NCBI RefSeq assembly: GCF_003171515.1
Contig: NC_089395.1
Coordinates: 2,790,001 to 2,854,000 of the forward strand
From: Pyrenophora tritici-repentis
Taxonomy: Eukaryota > Ascomycota > Dothideomycetes > Pleosporales > Pleosporaceae
Length of the DNA: 64,000 bases
Direction of reading: 5' to 3'
Shown here in pieces: positions 11,079 to 21,898 of the stretch (within the stretch, counting starts at the first letter, position 1; each line of letters begins with the position of its first letter). A model generated the notes under the pieces. It was not told the origin of the DNA. It searched no databases and worked only from the letters and a program-made list of their open reading frames with translations. The position numbers were made by a program, and so were the translations under genes.

Positions 11079-11789
11079 TCGAACAAAAAGCCAGGCTTAT
11101 TCTTCGCCCGCCTGTTTAGAGACGCGGGTGTAGCCACCAGTTCGAGTTAATGAAATCATGGGCTTGATCTGCTTTCTTCCTTTTCCCCTTTTACCCTTTT
11201 CTTTTCACAAAGGTGGTGTCCGACGGTCCCGGAGTAAGTATCTCTTTCTTTCTTTCATCCGATCACACAAAACATTGCTTTTTTCGATCGATGTGTTATT
11301 ATCATTCTGGCGTTTATGGAGGTTCAACTTTCGGGGCGGGCTATGGAGGGGAATTGTTTGCGGTCTTTTACCTTTGTATGGGGGTAAATGGGCGTGTATG
11401 GCTTCCTCTCTCTCTCTCTCTTCGAGATCATCATTGTGTCAACGCCGTGGTGCGTTTGGGATTTCTAGCCTGGTCTTTTGATGATGATGGTGATGATGAC
11501 GATGGGGGATGGAAGGGAAGATGGATGAGATGGAGGGGTGATGCTAGGGAGAAAGGGGTCCTAAAAAGAATGGTGTTTTTCTCCATATTATTCTTGTGTC
11601 ATCTTATTGTGCTGTGATGCCAGTGATGTTCAGTTGTTCAGGATAAGAGCAGAGTACTCTTTCCGCTGAAATATGTTATCATTCGCTTGGCTACTGCCTT
11701 CAATTCGTGTATGCTGATACTCAAATCACTTTTCCCCTTACTTATCCGCCACCGACCTATACCCTCAAGATGCAAAACCTGTCCTCGCT
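11079..11789. other. Intergenic: convergent 3' regions of cullin and RGG-protein genes
   Basis: No gene supported. A (CT)n tract lies near 11407-11422 and a GATGATGGTGATGATGA run near 11479-11500; the small frames over these are low complexity. Confidence 0.5.
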
Positions 11790-13534
11790 TTAGCGATACA
11801 CAGAACCATGTCCATATCCATCACCGCGACCAAAGCTACCACCACGACGACCAAAGCTACGACCACCACGACCACCTCCACGACCACCTCCACGACCTCC
11901 ACGACCGCCACGACCGCCACGACCGCCACGACCGCCACGACCGCCATTACCACCACCGAAACTACCACCTTGACGACTAACAGGGCGATAGGAATCATAA
12001 TGGTACTGCTGAACATGGCTGCTGGTGTATCCAGCCTCGTACCTGTTGGCCCCATAGTGCTCACCGTGACCACCCTGTCCGTATTCATACCCATATCGAG
12101 GTCCATATCCAGACTCAGATTCATGACCGTAGTCCCCAACACGTCCATGACCATATCCAGACCCAGACCCAGATGCATGTCCGTAGTCTCTCACACCACC
12201 ACCACGTGGCTCACCACGCGCCTCGTATGCTTCAAGATGATTATACGGCTCATGGAACTCACCACGCAACTCGCCACATGAAGCATACGGCTGTGGCTGC
12301 GGTGCTGTAGGAGGCTCTGCGTTTGCTACCGGGGCAGGCGTCGGTTCCCTAACCGGAGACAGGAGAGCGCGGAGGTTTGCTGTTGTAAGAGGCAACGCGA
12401 GAGACTGGTCGTTGGTTGTCGTCGTCGTTGGAGTCAAGACAACTCCACGTGCTGTTGCCCTCTCCTCAGCCTTCTTGATCCCCATCGTGAACGCTTCACC
12501 TATAAGGTCCTGCATAGCGACAAACGGGAAGGTAAAGATATGTTGAAGTCGGATCTTATACTCCATTGTGACTTCCTCGGTGTCCATGTTGATATTTAGG
12601 TGTGACCGCTTCTTGTTCCCACTGTCCATGTCTTGCACCGACGTCGATGTGGTGATGTTCTCGTCCATAGGCCTAGTCTTGAATTCGCCCTTCTCCCTCC
12701 ACTCCATCAATGAAAGATAGTCCAGGTTCTGTGGTCCATATGGCTTAAGCGGCACCTGGAGCACGCGCGACAGTGCCTGGGTGTGCAAGACGTTGAACTG
12801 CAGCGGCGGGTTAAACGTATCGCGTACACTCTTGTACCAAGCCAGACACTCGGTGAGTACTCGAGCGTCGAGTCCCGAAGGGAAATGACGCAGACCGCGC
12901 AAAAGATCATCGTACAACGGTATAGTAAACGTGCCGATGCGGTCTACAACAGATTTGCCCGGCTCAATATGTGTCATAGAGAGGTCAGGGTCGAGTCGGC
13001 CTTTGTAGGAATTGAGCTTGAACTCAGGGTACACGACCTTTGCTGCGTCTCGCTGATAAAGATTCATCTTGCCGGCGCTGATGTGATGGTCTGCGGGACC
13101 GCGAAAGAAAGCCTACATAGGACAGAGGTGGTTAGCTGTGGTCTTCGAGGAGGGGGTAGAGGGGAGATGTGTGTAGAGAAACTGTTACTTACTTGCATGC
13201 CTATGAAGTCGATACCACGGTAGTCATTGTCTGTCAGCCGGAGCATCATGCCCTTCCAGCGGATGTGATGAGGGTAGTACGCCATGACTTCCTTGGCAGA
13301 CATAGGGATACCAGGAGGGAAGATGGCGCCGATGGACACAGCGTCGTTGTACCAGCCGTATCGAGGATCAAATTCTTTGGCATCCGCATATTGTGTTTGG
13401 AGCCCGTTGTACACGTCAACCATGTTGAAGTGTTCAGTTTCGTCCACCCAGGTTCGTTCGAAGGGAGGAATGTATGACGTGCTCATGGTGTCTGCAGTAT
13501 GTGGTGTGACTAGCGCATTGGAGGTGTCGGACAT
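11790..13534 (-). CDS. Hypothetical protein with C-terminal RGG box (likely RNA-binding)
   Basis: Two exons, 13193-13534 and 11790-13112, joined over an 80-nt intron (GTAAGT donor, GCTAAC branch point, TAG acceptor) give 554 residues starting at an ATG reading MSDTSNAL. A later in-frame Met at 13486 is an alternative start. Residues 20-420 form a globular region I do not recognise (landmarks ERTWVDETEHFNMVDVYN, YYPHHIRWKGMMLRLTDNDY, AFFRGPADHH), perhaps an RNA- or DNA-associated fold. The last 150 residues are Gly/Tyr/His-rich and then carry an uninterrupted run of Arg-Gly-Gly units (about 11830-11950), a classic RGG box that binds RNA and is methylated on arginine. The frame stays open upstream through a minisatellite as far as 13936, but that part is repetitive and I do not include it. 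Confidence 0.8.
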
Positions 13535-13607
13535 CCTGGAGCTTGCGGGAGGGTTGAACGTCTCTGCGGTGAAGCCCGGTGCTTGGGTGTAGGTGATGGG
13601 AAGGTAG

Positions 13608-13665
13608 CTGGTGCTTTGCACGTAGTGTAAGTATTGACTAGAAGGAAATGCAGTATGTGGTGTAG
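13608..13665 (+). repeat. 58-bp direct repeat, copy 1
   Basis: It begins CTGGTGCTTTGC and ends ATGTGGTGTAG. It aligns without gaps to 13971-14028 with about 47 of 58 matches, and nearly all differences are transitions. Confidence 0.75.
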
Positions 13666-13675
13666 TGCTGTAGTG

Positions 13676-13922
13676 GTAAACAAAGTAGTAAACGAAGAGG
13701 TAAACAAAGTGGGGAGAGCGCAGTGGTGTAGCGGCAAACGAAGAGGGGAACGAAGAGGCGAGCGAAGAGGCGAGCGAAGAGGTGAGCGACGAGGTGAGCG
13801 ACGAGGTGAGCGAAGAGGTAAACGAAGAAGCGAACAAGGTAAACGAAGGGGTGAGCGACAAGGTGAACAAAGAGGTAAACAAAGAGGTGAACAAGGTAAA
13901 CGAAGGGGTAGACAAAGTGGGG
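13676..13922 (+). repeat. Degenerate 12-bp minisatellite
   Basis: About twenty imperfect copies of a purine-rich unit such as AAGAGGTGAGCG or AAGAGGTAAACA. On the minus strand, in frame with the RGG-protein gene, it would read Ser/Leu/Thr-rich repeats. It sits between the two 58-bp direct repeats. Confidence 0.8.
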
Positions 13923-13970
13923 AGAATAGAAGCCAAATAGTCGCACTGTGGACCACTTGCAACATACTTA

Positions 13971-14028
13971 CTGGCGCTTTACGCGTGGTGTAAAGATTGA
14001 TTAGAAGGGAATGCAGCATGTGGTACAG
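13971..14028 (+). repeat. 58-bp direct repeat, copy 2
   Basis: This is the partner of 13608-13665, starting CTGGCGCTTTACG. The flanking sequence downstream (GGTGTAGTAGTAAACGAA) also recurs near 13680, so the duplication probably included part of the minisatellite. On the minus strand it contains a splice-donor-like CAGTAAGTATG. Confidence 0.75.
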
Positions 14029-15015
14029 GTATAACGGTGCAGTGGTGTAGTAGTAAACGAAAATAAAGTACGTAGAAGAGAAGCCAAAGCGATGATGTAC
14101 TAGCAATTATGACTCCAGTTCCGTCGCGAAAGGTCATTCAGTGATTGCGCAGATTGTGGACTGTGCGGTGATTATGCGTGGAATATTGAAGTGAGAGAGA
14201 GAGTCCAAGCACGAAAACTTGCCGGTACAGTGGCGAATTGCTGTAGATTGGCTATTTCCATCATCAGCCCTCTCTCCGTGTTCTTTTATCAGGAGAACTC
14301 GAGATTCGATGCAAACCATCTTTGATATTTGGTTCAAGGTGCGGGTATAGGGCCTCGCGTTTAGAGTATCACCGTCATTATCAACTGCATAGGTAGAATT
14401 ATCATAATCAACGAGCTTCACAAAAGATTAAAGAGAGTCTGATAGTCACTAAATTAACCGGAATGACAAGAAATACTGAATTTGAGATAGATATGGACAA
14501 TGCAGAGACTCTTTGACATGTACCTACAACAGAGAAACAGAGAAGACTATGAGTAAAGACCAGAAACTCATCCCAAAGACATGTATAAAGATATGACATG
14601 AAGAAACAAATTGCCATAACCTACATTCCATACTTTGGCATTGGCAGAATCTCTCCTCTATGTAGATGGCGAAGCAAAACATTTGTGGACATCTGGTTGT
14701 AACCAACCATAATAGCTGCATGATGAGATTCAATTAGCCAACCCCAGATACTAAGATTCATCTAACTACGCGATCTGAATAATGGCGCTCAAAGTCCAAG
14801 ACATGTAGTGTGATAAGCAACCCCGGATCCGCACTCCGCAATCTGCCATCTCCACGCTTAACTACTTACGTCATCCAGCTTACTCCCTTGAATATCCGCC
14901 CGACGCACATCCATCTCCATCTCCATCGCGCAACTCCAACCCACTACATAAACATCCAACACTCCCTCCTAATCTTCCAAAAACCCAGCCAATCCCCCCC
15001 CTATACCCACCAAAA

Positions 15016-15460
15016 ATGTCCACCAAATCCACCCCAACCCTCACCCTAACCGGTGCGCGCCTCGCCCTCGCAGCCGCCGAAAAGCGCGCACTCGAAATCG
15101 GAATCCCTATGAATATCGCCATCGTAGACGCGTCGTGCCACCTCCTCGCCTTTGCGCGCATGGAAGGCGCAAAAATAACGTCCATCAACACGGCCATCGA
15201 CAAGGCCTTTACCGCGGCAGGACACCGCGTGCCAACGTCGGTTTACAAAGAGAATGTGTGGCCGGGCGGACCTGCGTACGGCATTAACCACAGTAACGGG
15301 GGCCGCTTTATGACGATTGGCGGGGGTGTGCCGATTATGGAGGGGGGCGTTGTTGTGGGCGCGATTGGGTGTAGTACGGGGTTGCCGAGTCAGGATGAGG
15401 ATGTTGCGAAGAGGGGGGGTTGAGGCTGTGGAGAAGGGGTTTGGGAGGGCGAAGTTGTGA
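15016..15460 (+). CDS. GlcG/HbpS (haem-degrading domain) family protein, C-terminus shifted by a G-run
   Basis: An intronless frame from the ATG at 15016 encodes one GlcG/HbpS domain (PF03928): LTLTGARLALAAAEKRALEIG, then MNIAIVDASCHLLAFARMEGA, INTAIDKAFTAAG, and the glycine-rich GGRFMTIGGGVPI and VVVGAIGCSTGLPSQDEDVAK. The family binds haem or small ligands and often accompanies redox or glycolate genes; its fungal role is unknown. As read, the frame stops at 15421-15423 after 135 residues. The G7 run at 15413-15419 is one base longer than needed: with six G the frame continues with a typical C-terminal helix (VEAVEKGFGRAKL) to a stop at 15458-15460, giving about 147 residues. This is either a sequencing error or a very recent frameshift. 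Confidence 0.8.
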
Positions 15461-15687
15461 GGGAAGCATGTTTGGGGGGCTTTTTTGATAGTTGTGTGTA
15501 GGAAGTTTTGCTCTTTTTGTTACTTTGTCACGTGCGTGCATGTGTGTGAGATAACGTTGTGTTGGTGTAGGATGCTATATAGCTGTGAATGATATTCCCT
15601 CATGTACAGATCTCGATACAATCTATCCGATGGTCGTCCAGCAAGTTTCCATTGCGCTTATTCGATATAATAGCCACTTCGTGTCCT

Positions 15688-17088
15688 CTAAGATGGCTTC
15701 TGGCACTGCGAATAGTAGTCATCAACCTTGATGCACAACAAGCCCTGAACACACGCCGTTGATCCCTGCCAAGTTAGTCCACCACACTGATCGTACAGCT
15801 GGACTGGTCCTGTAGCTGCCGGCGCAGAAGGCCTCGTCGTAGTCGTACGTCTCGTGCGAGTTGGCAGTGCAGGACGAGTAGTAGACGTTGGCTTGGGTGT
15901 GTTTTGTGGTGGCGAGGTAGTGGAGGTTTTCTGAGTTGCGGTGGGAGGCTGGCATTGAGAATACCCTATTGCATTACACGTTAGTCCATGGAAGACTAAT
16001 TGTGCACCCAGCGAAGTAACTACTTACATTCATCGACGCGTACACATACGGAATCCTTACATCTTGTAGGTCCTGTCCAGCCGTTGCCTCCGCATTGGTC
16101 GTAGGGAAGACCAATTGTAGGCGTAGCGCTAGCTGCTGTCGTCGTTGTAGGAGTTGTCCGTGTACTGGCTGGATCCGCAAGACAATAGTACGAGTTCTCG
16201 TCGACGTATGTGCATACGGTACCTCCCACACAGCGTGTAGGTCCCTTGTAAGATTTTCCGCCGCATTGGCCGCCTGGCTGTACGGTACCAGAAGACAAGG
16301 GCGCAGACGTCGTTGGAGTAGGCGTAGGCGTGTTCTTTCCTGGAAGTGGGTCGTCGTTACGTCGGCATCCAGATACAGAAGATAGAGAGCCTGGACACTT
16401 TGTCTTTTCCCAAGTTATGCTTGGGTTGTCTGCGCCGCGGAACCAGTCGAAGCGCCAGTAGCATCCAGCTTGTAGGTTGGTGGGAAGGGCATCGCAGTCA
16501 TCGCGATGGGCGACGCCGCCGTAGTCTTGGCCCCATATGTCCTGGCTAGAATATTGTTTGGTACAGCCCTTGGTTGAGCCTTGTCCGCCACCTGGGATGG
16601 CGATGTTGAATTGGTCGTCTCCGAGGTCGTCGCCTGTGCTGGTCACTTGAACGATCATCTTCTTGCCATTGACGGGACCGGACGTGAACGTCAGCCTGCG
16701 GAGATGTTAGTTTTTAGCTCTAACATAAGGGATTGGAGTCATACGAGTAGCAAGAGCAGCACCAAGCACTCTCGTTCGAAGCTGCGAGATTGACGGCTGC
16801 AAAGCCATAGGCTAGATCGTTACTCGCAGCCCAAGGGCTGAGGTCTGAGCACTCGAACGATCCACCTCCGCTATCGCACCCATCACGTCTGTTGTAGTTG
16901 TCGAGAAGATTATCACTCGCGTCGCAGGTCAAGACTGGCTTATCGACGAGGGCTTTACCGGGCCACGAGCAGGAGTTCTTGCAGCATGACCACTGACGAG
17001 TAGTGGTTCCAGTGCCTTGTATCGCGCTTCCGATACCGTAGGCACCTGTGAACAGGGTAGAAATGAATACTGTGAAGAAGAAAAGCAT
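15688..17088 (-). CDS. Secreted GH45-family protein with three CBM1 modules, catalytic aspartates replaced
   Basis: Three exons, 16745-17088, 16028-16695 and 15688-15965 (introns 49 and 62 nt), give 429 residues. There is a signal peptide (about 1-18), a GH45 domain to about residue 227 and three cellulose-binding CBM1 modules at about 258-287, 315-343 and 398-427, joined by Thr/Pro/Ser linkers. GH45 landmarks are clear: the Cys-rich start, WCCSCYSLTFTSGPVNGKK, IPGGGQG, GCYWRFDWF and CRRNDD. In Humicola insolens Cel45A the motif TRYWDCC holds the catalytic base Asp10 and HFDLNIPGGG holds the acid Asp121. Here these read TRQWSCC (Ser34) and QFNIAIPGGG (Asn145), so both catalytic carboxylates and Tyr8 are changed, while the Asp114 equivalent remains. 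The protein should be secreted and bind cellulose but is unlikely to hydrolyse it by the GH45 mechanism. The first CBM1 is atypical (Tyr instead of the first Trp). There is no frame defect, so it is retained as a coding gene. Confidence 0.92.
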
Positions 17089-17155
17089 GATGATGCTGAT
17101 ATTGAGTTGATGAGAGTAAGTATGTTGGAGTGACGAAGTTTGGTCTTGAGCGACC

Positions 17156-17169
17156 GAGTATATATACTC
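17156..17169 (-). promoter_or_regulatory. Palindromic TATA element of the GH45-family gene
   Basis: GAGTATATATACTC is a perfect 14-bp palindrome about 70 bases upstream of the ATG at 17088, a normal distance for a fungal TATA box. Confidence 0.5.
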
Positions 17170-19167
17170 ATTTTCAGATCGCCACCTTGTGAATTTGGTG
17201 TTGCATGCGATGGGCCTCAGATCTGCCAGCTGAGCTGTGCGATACTGCGGGTTGTCTTAACAGATCTTCAGTATATCCAGGTACTTGATTGGAAAGACGG
17301 GACCTTTGTTGCTTCAATCTACAGAGCGTGCTACCACAGTATTGCCAAGAAGCGATACATGAGCTTGTCGACTTCAAGACAGTTGCAACCACATCAGTAT
17401 TGCCAAGGAATAATGCGTGAGCCTCTCGTTCACATGGACAGCTGAAACTATATTGACATTTGTATTCGGTGGTGCGTAAAGTACCGTTAGGTCGCTCGCT
17501 GCGTTGTCTCCAGTCCAAAGGCCGGATAATAAACAACACTCCTAGCATAACCATGTGTTGAAAAGGTACCCGCGATTGTAGTAGGGAGCAAAGAGACCTG
17601 CCTCGCCTCTGCATGACTTAGCACCAGTCGTTTACTCTACTTCCTCATATCCTTACGATAAGATTGATTACCCTCGTGGCGGGCCGCAGGATCACGATTG
17701 CTGCCGATGGGTCGTAGGTCTGGAACCAACAAACGGGTTGTCGGGACGCCAGGAGTAGGAGTCCCTCTCGATCTCATCTCCCCCGTCTGCCATTGGCCCT
17801 ATCAATAGCACCAGATCGATCTTCAGAGATTTCAATCAGACCATGCACTTAATCAATCTTGAAAATCGCTTCGCGAATACTGCCTTGTTGAGCGTCAGAT
17901 GGCTTTATACGGTCGGCCTCTCCATACGGTCATATAACCTAGAAGTTAAACTAATATGCCAGGCTCGATCCACTGGACGGCGGGGACCGAAGCTCGTGTC
18001 GTGGCCGAAATCCCACACTGCTCGGTTCGAGCTGACCCCAGGCATGATGCTGATCTATCGGCCAATTACTCGCAGCGATCTACGATCAACCGAGCGGCTG
18101 GTGATCTCTTCAATCTGGCATGGGCGTAATCCGAGCTCTTTCATCCCGTTAATAGCAGACCCTGAGTGTGTTCCTCTAAAGCGCGGTACGCGAGTGCACA
18201 TAGCCGGCGTTGGCTCCAATATGGAAGAAGGCGTGTGTAGTCGGGCGAGGCCAGGAGAAGAAACGGCTCAGATTCTGCTCGCCGAGCAGGCACATGACTA
18301 GATGAAGAAAACATCGCAACTCAGCCGGACTTTGAAGTGGCACGCGGTGGATGATAAGCGGCAAGTGTCTCGGTGGAACAGCCGTGGAGGTATCAAAGCC
18401 CCTAGGCAGGGCTTAGTGGGGGCGACGTCGGGCATTTCCCGGCGCTAGGGCCGGAGTTACGAGGTACTCGTGCAAACAACGTGTTCAAGGTTTGGCAAGA
18501 CGCCACGTGATGCCACTTCTGGGGAAGCTTAGCCTGCCTCTCAGAATCTTCCATTTCCGCCACCAGATGTGTAAGGGTCTTTGATTGCAGTTCTGAATAT
18601 TCCCCATGCAAGGTTGTGTCAGCCGTACCTGTCACTCGCAACGGCCCCCGCCATGGACGACACTCCACGCGCACCGCGCGCTTCTTCGAGTCAGGGCAAC
18701 CCTGGCTTTGTGTGGGATTGTCGATCGTCTATACTGTATCCAAGCTAGGCCGCGCTGTGAAGGATTTTCTCTCCTTCCGTCGGACGCTGATATGGCCAAT
18801 CACGAGACTGCGCCTCTCCTTCCATTGGTCGCGCCACGGCAAGCATACCGCTTTATCACAAACGTCAAACATGGCAGGCTGGTCGAGCAAAATACTTACG
18901 TGTCGGACCGTTTTCGTCAGAAATATCACAGAGAAGTATGCTTCAGGCTTCATTACTAGGTAGCGTTGGACCCTGCCGCGTCACGCTGCATATTAGTTGC
19001 AACCTGCACTCCTTTTCCCTCCATAAATCCAGTGTACAACCTCGGCACAAACCTAAACTTCCTTTCTAGGATCATCGACGCCGCACAATTGTGTATACAT
19101 CGCTATACGAGCATCTTACTGGTATTCCCCCGCTCACGCTATATCTCCCTTGCCAAGTTAGAACATC
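17170..19167. other. Two-kb region without a supported gene
   Basis: Upstream of the GH45-type gene (minus) and the EthD-like gene (plus). The longest frames (17843-18301 plus, 152 codons; 18606-18963 plus, two overlapping frames) have no recognisable motif and unremarkable composition. I call it intergenic. Confidence 0.4.
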
Positions 19168-20017
19168 ATGGCGGGCATCATGTGCTGCTGGGCAAACGTC
19201 AACAAGGAGGCTGCGAAATGGTACGAAGAGGAGTGGGTCCCACGCATGCGCAACCCAAATATTGCACACAGCATACATTGCGAGGTCACGGCGAGTGGCA
19301 TGGAGAATGAGCCAGTGGGCAAGCTCGACTCGCCGTGGCCATACATGACCATTTACGAAGTGAGCAATGTCGACCAAGCAAACAAAGATATGGCAGACAA
19401 AACCTACAGTCCACCTGATAACGTCCTCGCCGGAGCTCTCAAGGAGGCGCGCTTCGACGTCCGAACCTATCGCGAGGTGAAGCGATGGCAGGATGAAGAG
19501 TGGGAAGGTGAGGGTGGTAGTGGTAAGATGTCAGGTCCGGTCGAAGGGGGTGCCGGACTAATGCCTCCAGAAGATATCGAACATGTTGCGAGTGTGGCGG
19601 CAATGGAATGGCGCGTTCCCGCCGACAAAGAAGAAGAGGTTCTAAAGTACTACATGGAAGTTGTCGGCCCCACGATAGCCAGTTCCCCGGATGTCTTGCG
19701 TTTCCGCCTTTTCACAGTCGACCGTGCGGCAAGCATCAACGGCAGCTCGTACGTGGAAAAAGACAGCAAACAACTACACAAATACTTTACCCTAGTTGAA
19801 CTAGAGTCGGAGGAATGGCCCTGGGATGTTGTTGTTGAACTTGCAGAAGACGAAAATTGGAAGAACTATTTTGACACACAGGCGGTCGTGGTGAGTATCA
19901 CAGGTGTTGTTAATTTCCTGGCAACAGCTAACGTGAATATAGAAATGGCAACTAAGTCACTACTTGGTCACGCAAGCAAATCACAAGCACAACGCCAAAT
20001 CTCCTTTCCACGAGTAA
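19168..20017 (+). CDS. EthD-like (dimeric alpha/beta barrel) hypothetical protein
   Basis: Exons 19168-19890 and 19943-20017 with a 52-nt intron (GTGAGT donor, CTAAC branch, TAG acceptor) give 265 residues. Splicing replaces a long low-quality read-through by a compact tail ending HYLVTQANHKHNAKSPFHE. The protein seems to be two halves of about 100 residues, each with the strand-helix pattern of ferredoxin-like dimeric barrels: MCCWANVNKEAAKWYEEEWVPRMR at the start and VAAMEWRVPADKEEEVLKYYMEVVGPTIAS at about 145-175. That resembles EthD/Dabb-type small enzymes or stress proteins, but I recognise no specific family and no catalytic residue can be assigned. It is likely cytosolic. Confidence 0.75.
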
Positions 20018-20196
20018 GGATTAGGGATTTAAAAGAGGTTAAAGAATTCAGTCAGCACGCATGTCGGACCGGCACGCGGGGAGGGGCGGACCGTCTCATT
20101 TCTCATCGAACCTTGTGTTATTACCCCACTTCCGCAATATAGAACTATCGACTCGTCTCACGACAATTACAACATCAACATACGCGCAAAAACTGT

Positions 20197-21898
20197 CTAA
20201 TCTATATTAACATGCATCTGGGTCTGACACCACCGTCGCACAATAAACAACCTATCCGCATCGCCCAGTTCGCGACACTCTGCTTCACCTAAACTCCTCA
20301 CCTCCTCCGCCGGATCCTCCTTCTTCGAAGCGCCAATCTTCCGTATAGATCTATACAGACCAAGGGACGAGTAGCTCACAAGTCCGGAAACGCCTAATGT
20401 CAACGTCAGTTATTCGTCCGAAAAGAACATGTATCCACAGAGTGCAGACTTACCAGCCGTGGGCTTACACACAACATTCGCAACCCCCGTTGCCAGCCCC
20501 GTCCCAGATCCAATAACCCCATTCTTTTCCGCGCCATCGATCTGCTTTGCAACAATATCCTTGATTCCATCCCCTATCCCGTGCCCAAAGCTCTTCGCAC
20601 TGACCACCAGTCCGCTCCGCAGGCCCGTCACCGTCTCATACTGCCGCACCTCTTCGCCGTACGTCTTGGGGAAATTGTGGAACCCGCGTGTAACCCCCTC
20701 CATAATTAGCAAGGGGCTTTTGAGACTTGTCGTTACTACTTTTCCGAGTCCTTTGGCCGTGCCTAGAGCGACTCGACCAGACGCACGGGCAACGCCTTTG
20801 GCCCTGCTGCCGGTAGACGAGGCATCGGGGTTGACGGTGCTGTGCCGGTGACTGATTTGTTTACCCAGTGTCACGGGCCCGGCAATAAGACCGGAGATGA
20901 TACCATCTGCGACGTCGTAGCAGCCGACTAAAACACCCGAAAGAGGATCTGTAGGTTCGCGATTTGTACCGGGGCCTGTGGCTATGGTTATACTAGCAAA
21001 AAAAATCGTCAATAACTTTTCGCATGGCAAGCACCAAGGTTTTTTCGAACTCACAGTTGCATATCTTTCGCCTTGAGTAATCCCTCTTTCGTCAACACCG
21101 CACCCGCCAAAGCTGAAAGCGCCATGTTCTTCCGCTTCACTAGCCACACAGCAGGCCGGTCCTGCAACACACTACATACGCGCACGCAATCTAGAATCGC
21201 ATGTGTGGATGCAGTGGGATCACTGAGAGACCGGGTATGTATCGGCCTGTCCAAACGCGGTATATCCGCTCGTGTTGGTGAAGAAGCTTCATGTACACTG
21301 ACAACTTCGCTTTGCTGCGGTTGGCTGGATTGGCTGTTTCTCGCAGGACCTGCTTCGGATCGCGCGGTGTGTTCTTGTGGTAGTTGGCTAGAACAGGCCT
21401 GGTACGATGGCGAGCCATCTTGGCTTGAGGTTGCTTTCGAGGGCCGCACTACTTGCACGTCTACGGAGCGTTCGCCGTTTGAAGCCGTTTGGGTGTAGGA
21501 TGGGACGTCGGAGGTGTAGAGATCGGAGTGGGATTCTGTAGGTGTTGGTGGCGTGGTGGTGGTATGTGGTTCCGCATGTGTTTGTATGTGATTTCCTGTA
21601 TGCACTGAGGAGGGGATATCTTGGGACCTGGTTAGCGCCATTCATCTACTAGAAGAAAGGAAGCAATGCTTACCTTGGATATTTCGCTCGCTTACAGCTT
21701 CATATTGCGTGGGTGGTTCTTCGGGTATCGCCTGCAACACGAAGGCATGGTTTCCTATACCCTTGGATTAGCAACATTCCCCAGATAGAATGGACACCCA
21801 AATCGTTAAATACCTTCACCACCTCTTCCCCCATTATCCACAACACCACCATCCCGCGCCGGCACCTCCTCAGACGTAACCATCTGCGCAGCCGTCAT
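20197..21898 (-). CDS. Stand-alone C-terminal-region homologue of fungal GT28 sterol glucosyltransferases
   Basis: Five exons (21814-21898, 21674-21754, 21055-21619, 20454-20992, 20197-20393; introns 54-62 nt, all GT-AG and frame-consistent) give 488 residues. After a Ser/Thr/Pro-rich N-terminus comes DCVRVCSVLQDRPAVWLVKR followed by an Ala/Leu helix. Then DPLSGVLVGCYDVADGIISG, a basic linker, and the block TYGEEVRQYETVTGLRSGLV with AKSFGHGIGDGIKDIVAKQI and repeated Gly-rich segments. From memory this is the region that follows the glycosyltransferase domain in fungal family-28 sterol glucosyltransferases, resembling lipid-transfer or membrane-contact C-terminal regions. No UDP-sugar-binding or GT domain is present, so the protein is not an enzyme of that family. 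A membrane-associated role is inferred. Confidence 0.8.

Larger units (their letters stand above)
13535..15015. other. Intergenic, containing a minisatellite and a duplicated segment
   Basis: This region lies upstream of both the RGG-protein gene (minus) and the GlcG-like gene (plus). Its first 500 bases hold a degenerate 12-bp minisatellite between two copies of a 58-bp segment, given as separate entries. From 14100 to 15000 I see no gene; small frames (14134-14421, 14408-14617, minus) have no recognisable motif. A C-rich leader precedes the ATG at 15016. Confidence 0.5.

Noticed and set aside
11687..12281. His/Asp- and Thr-rich plus-strand frames
   Set aside because: Antisense of the RGG/Gly/Tyr repeat region of the minus-strand gene.
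13535..13936. Ser/Leu/Thr-rich N-terminal extension of the RGG protein
   Set aside because: It is the translation of the 12-bp minisatellite and a duplicated segment; the Met at 13534 is followed by non-repetitive sequence. Kept only as a finding.
17843..18301. 152-codon plus-strand frame
   Set aside because: No motif, no signal, no splice support and no recognised family.
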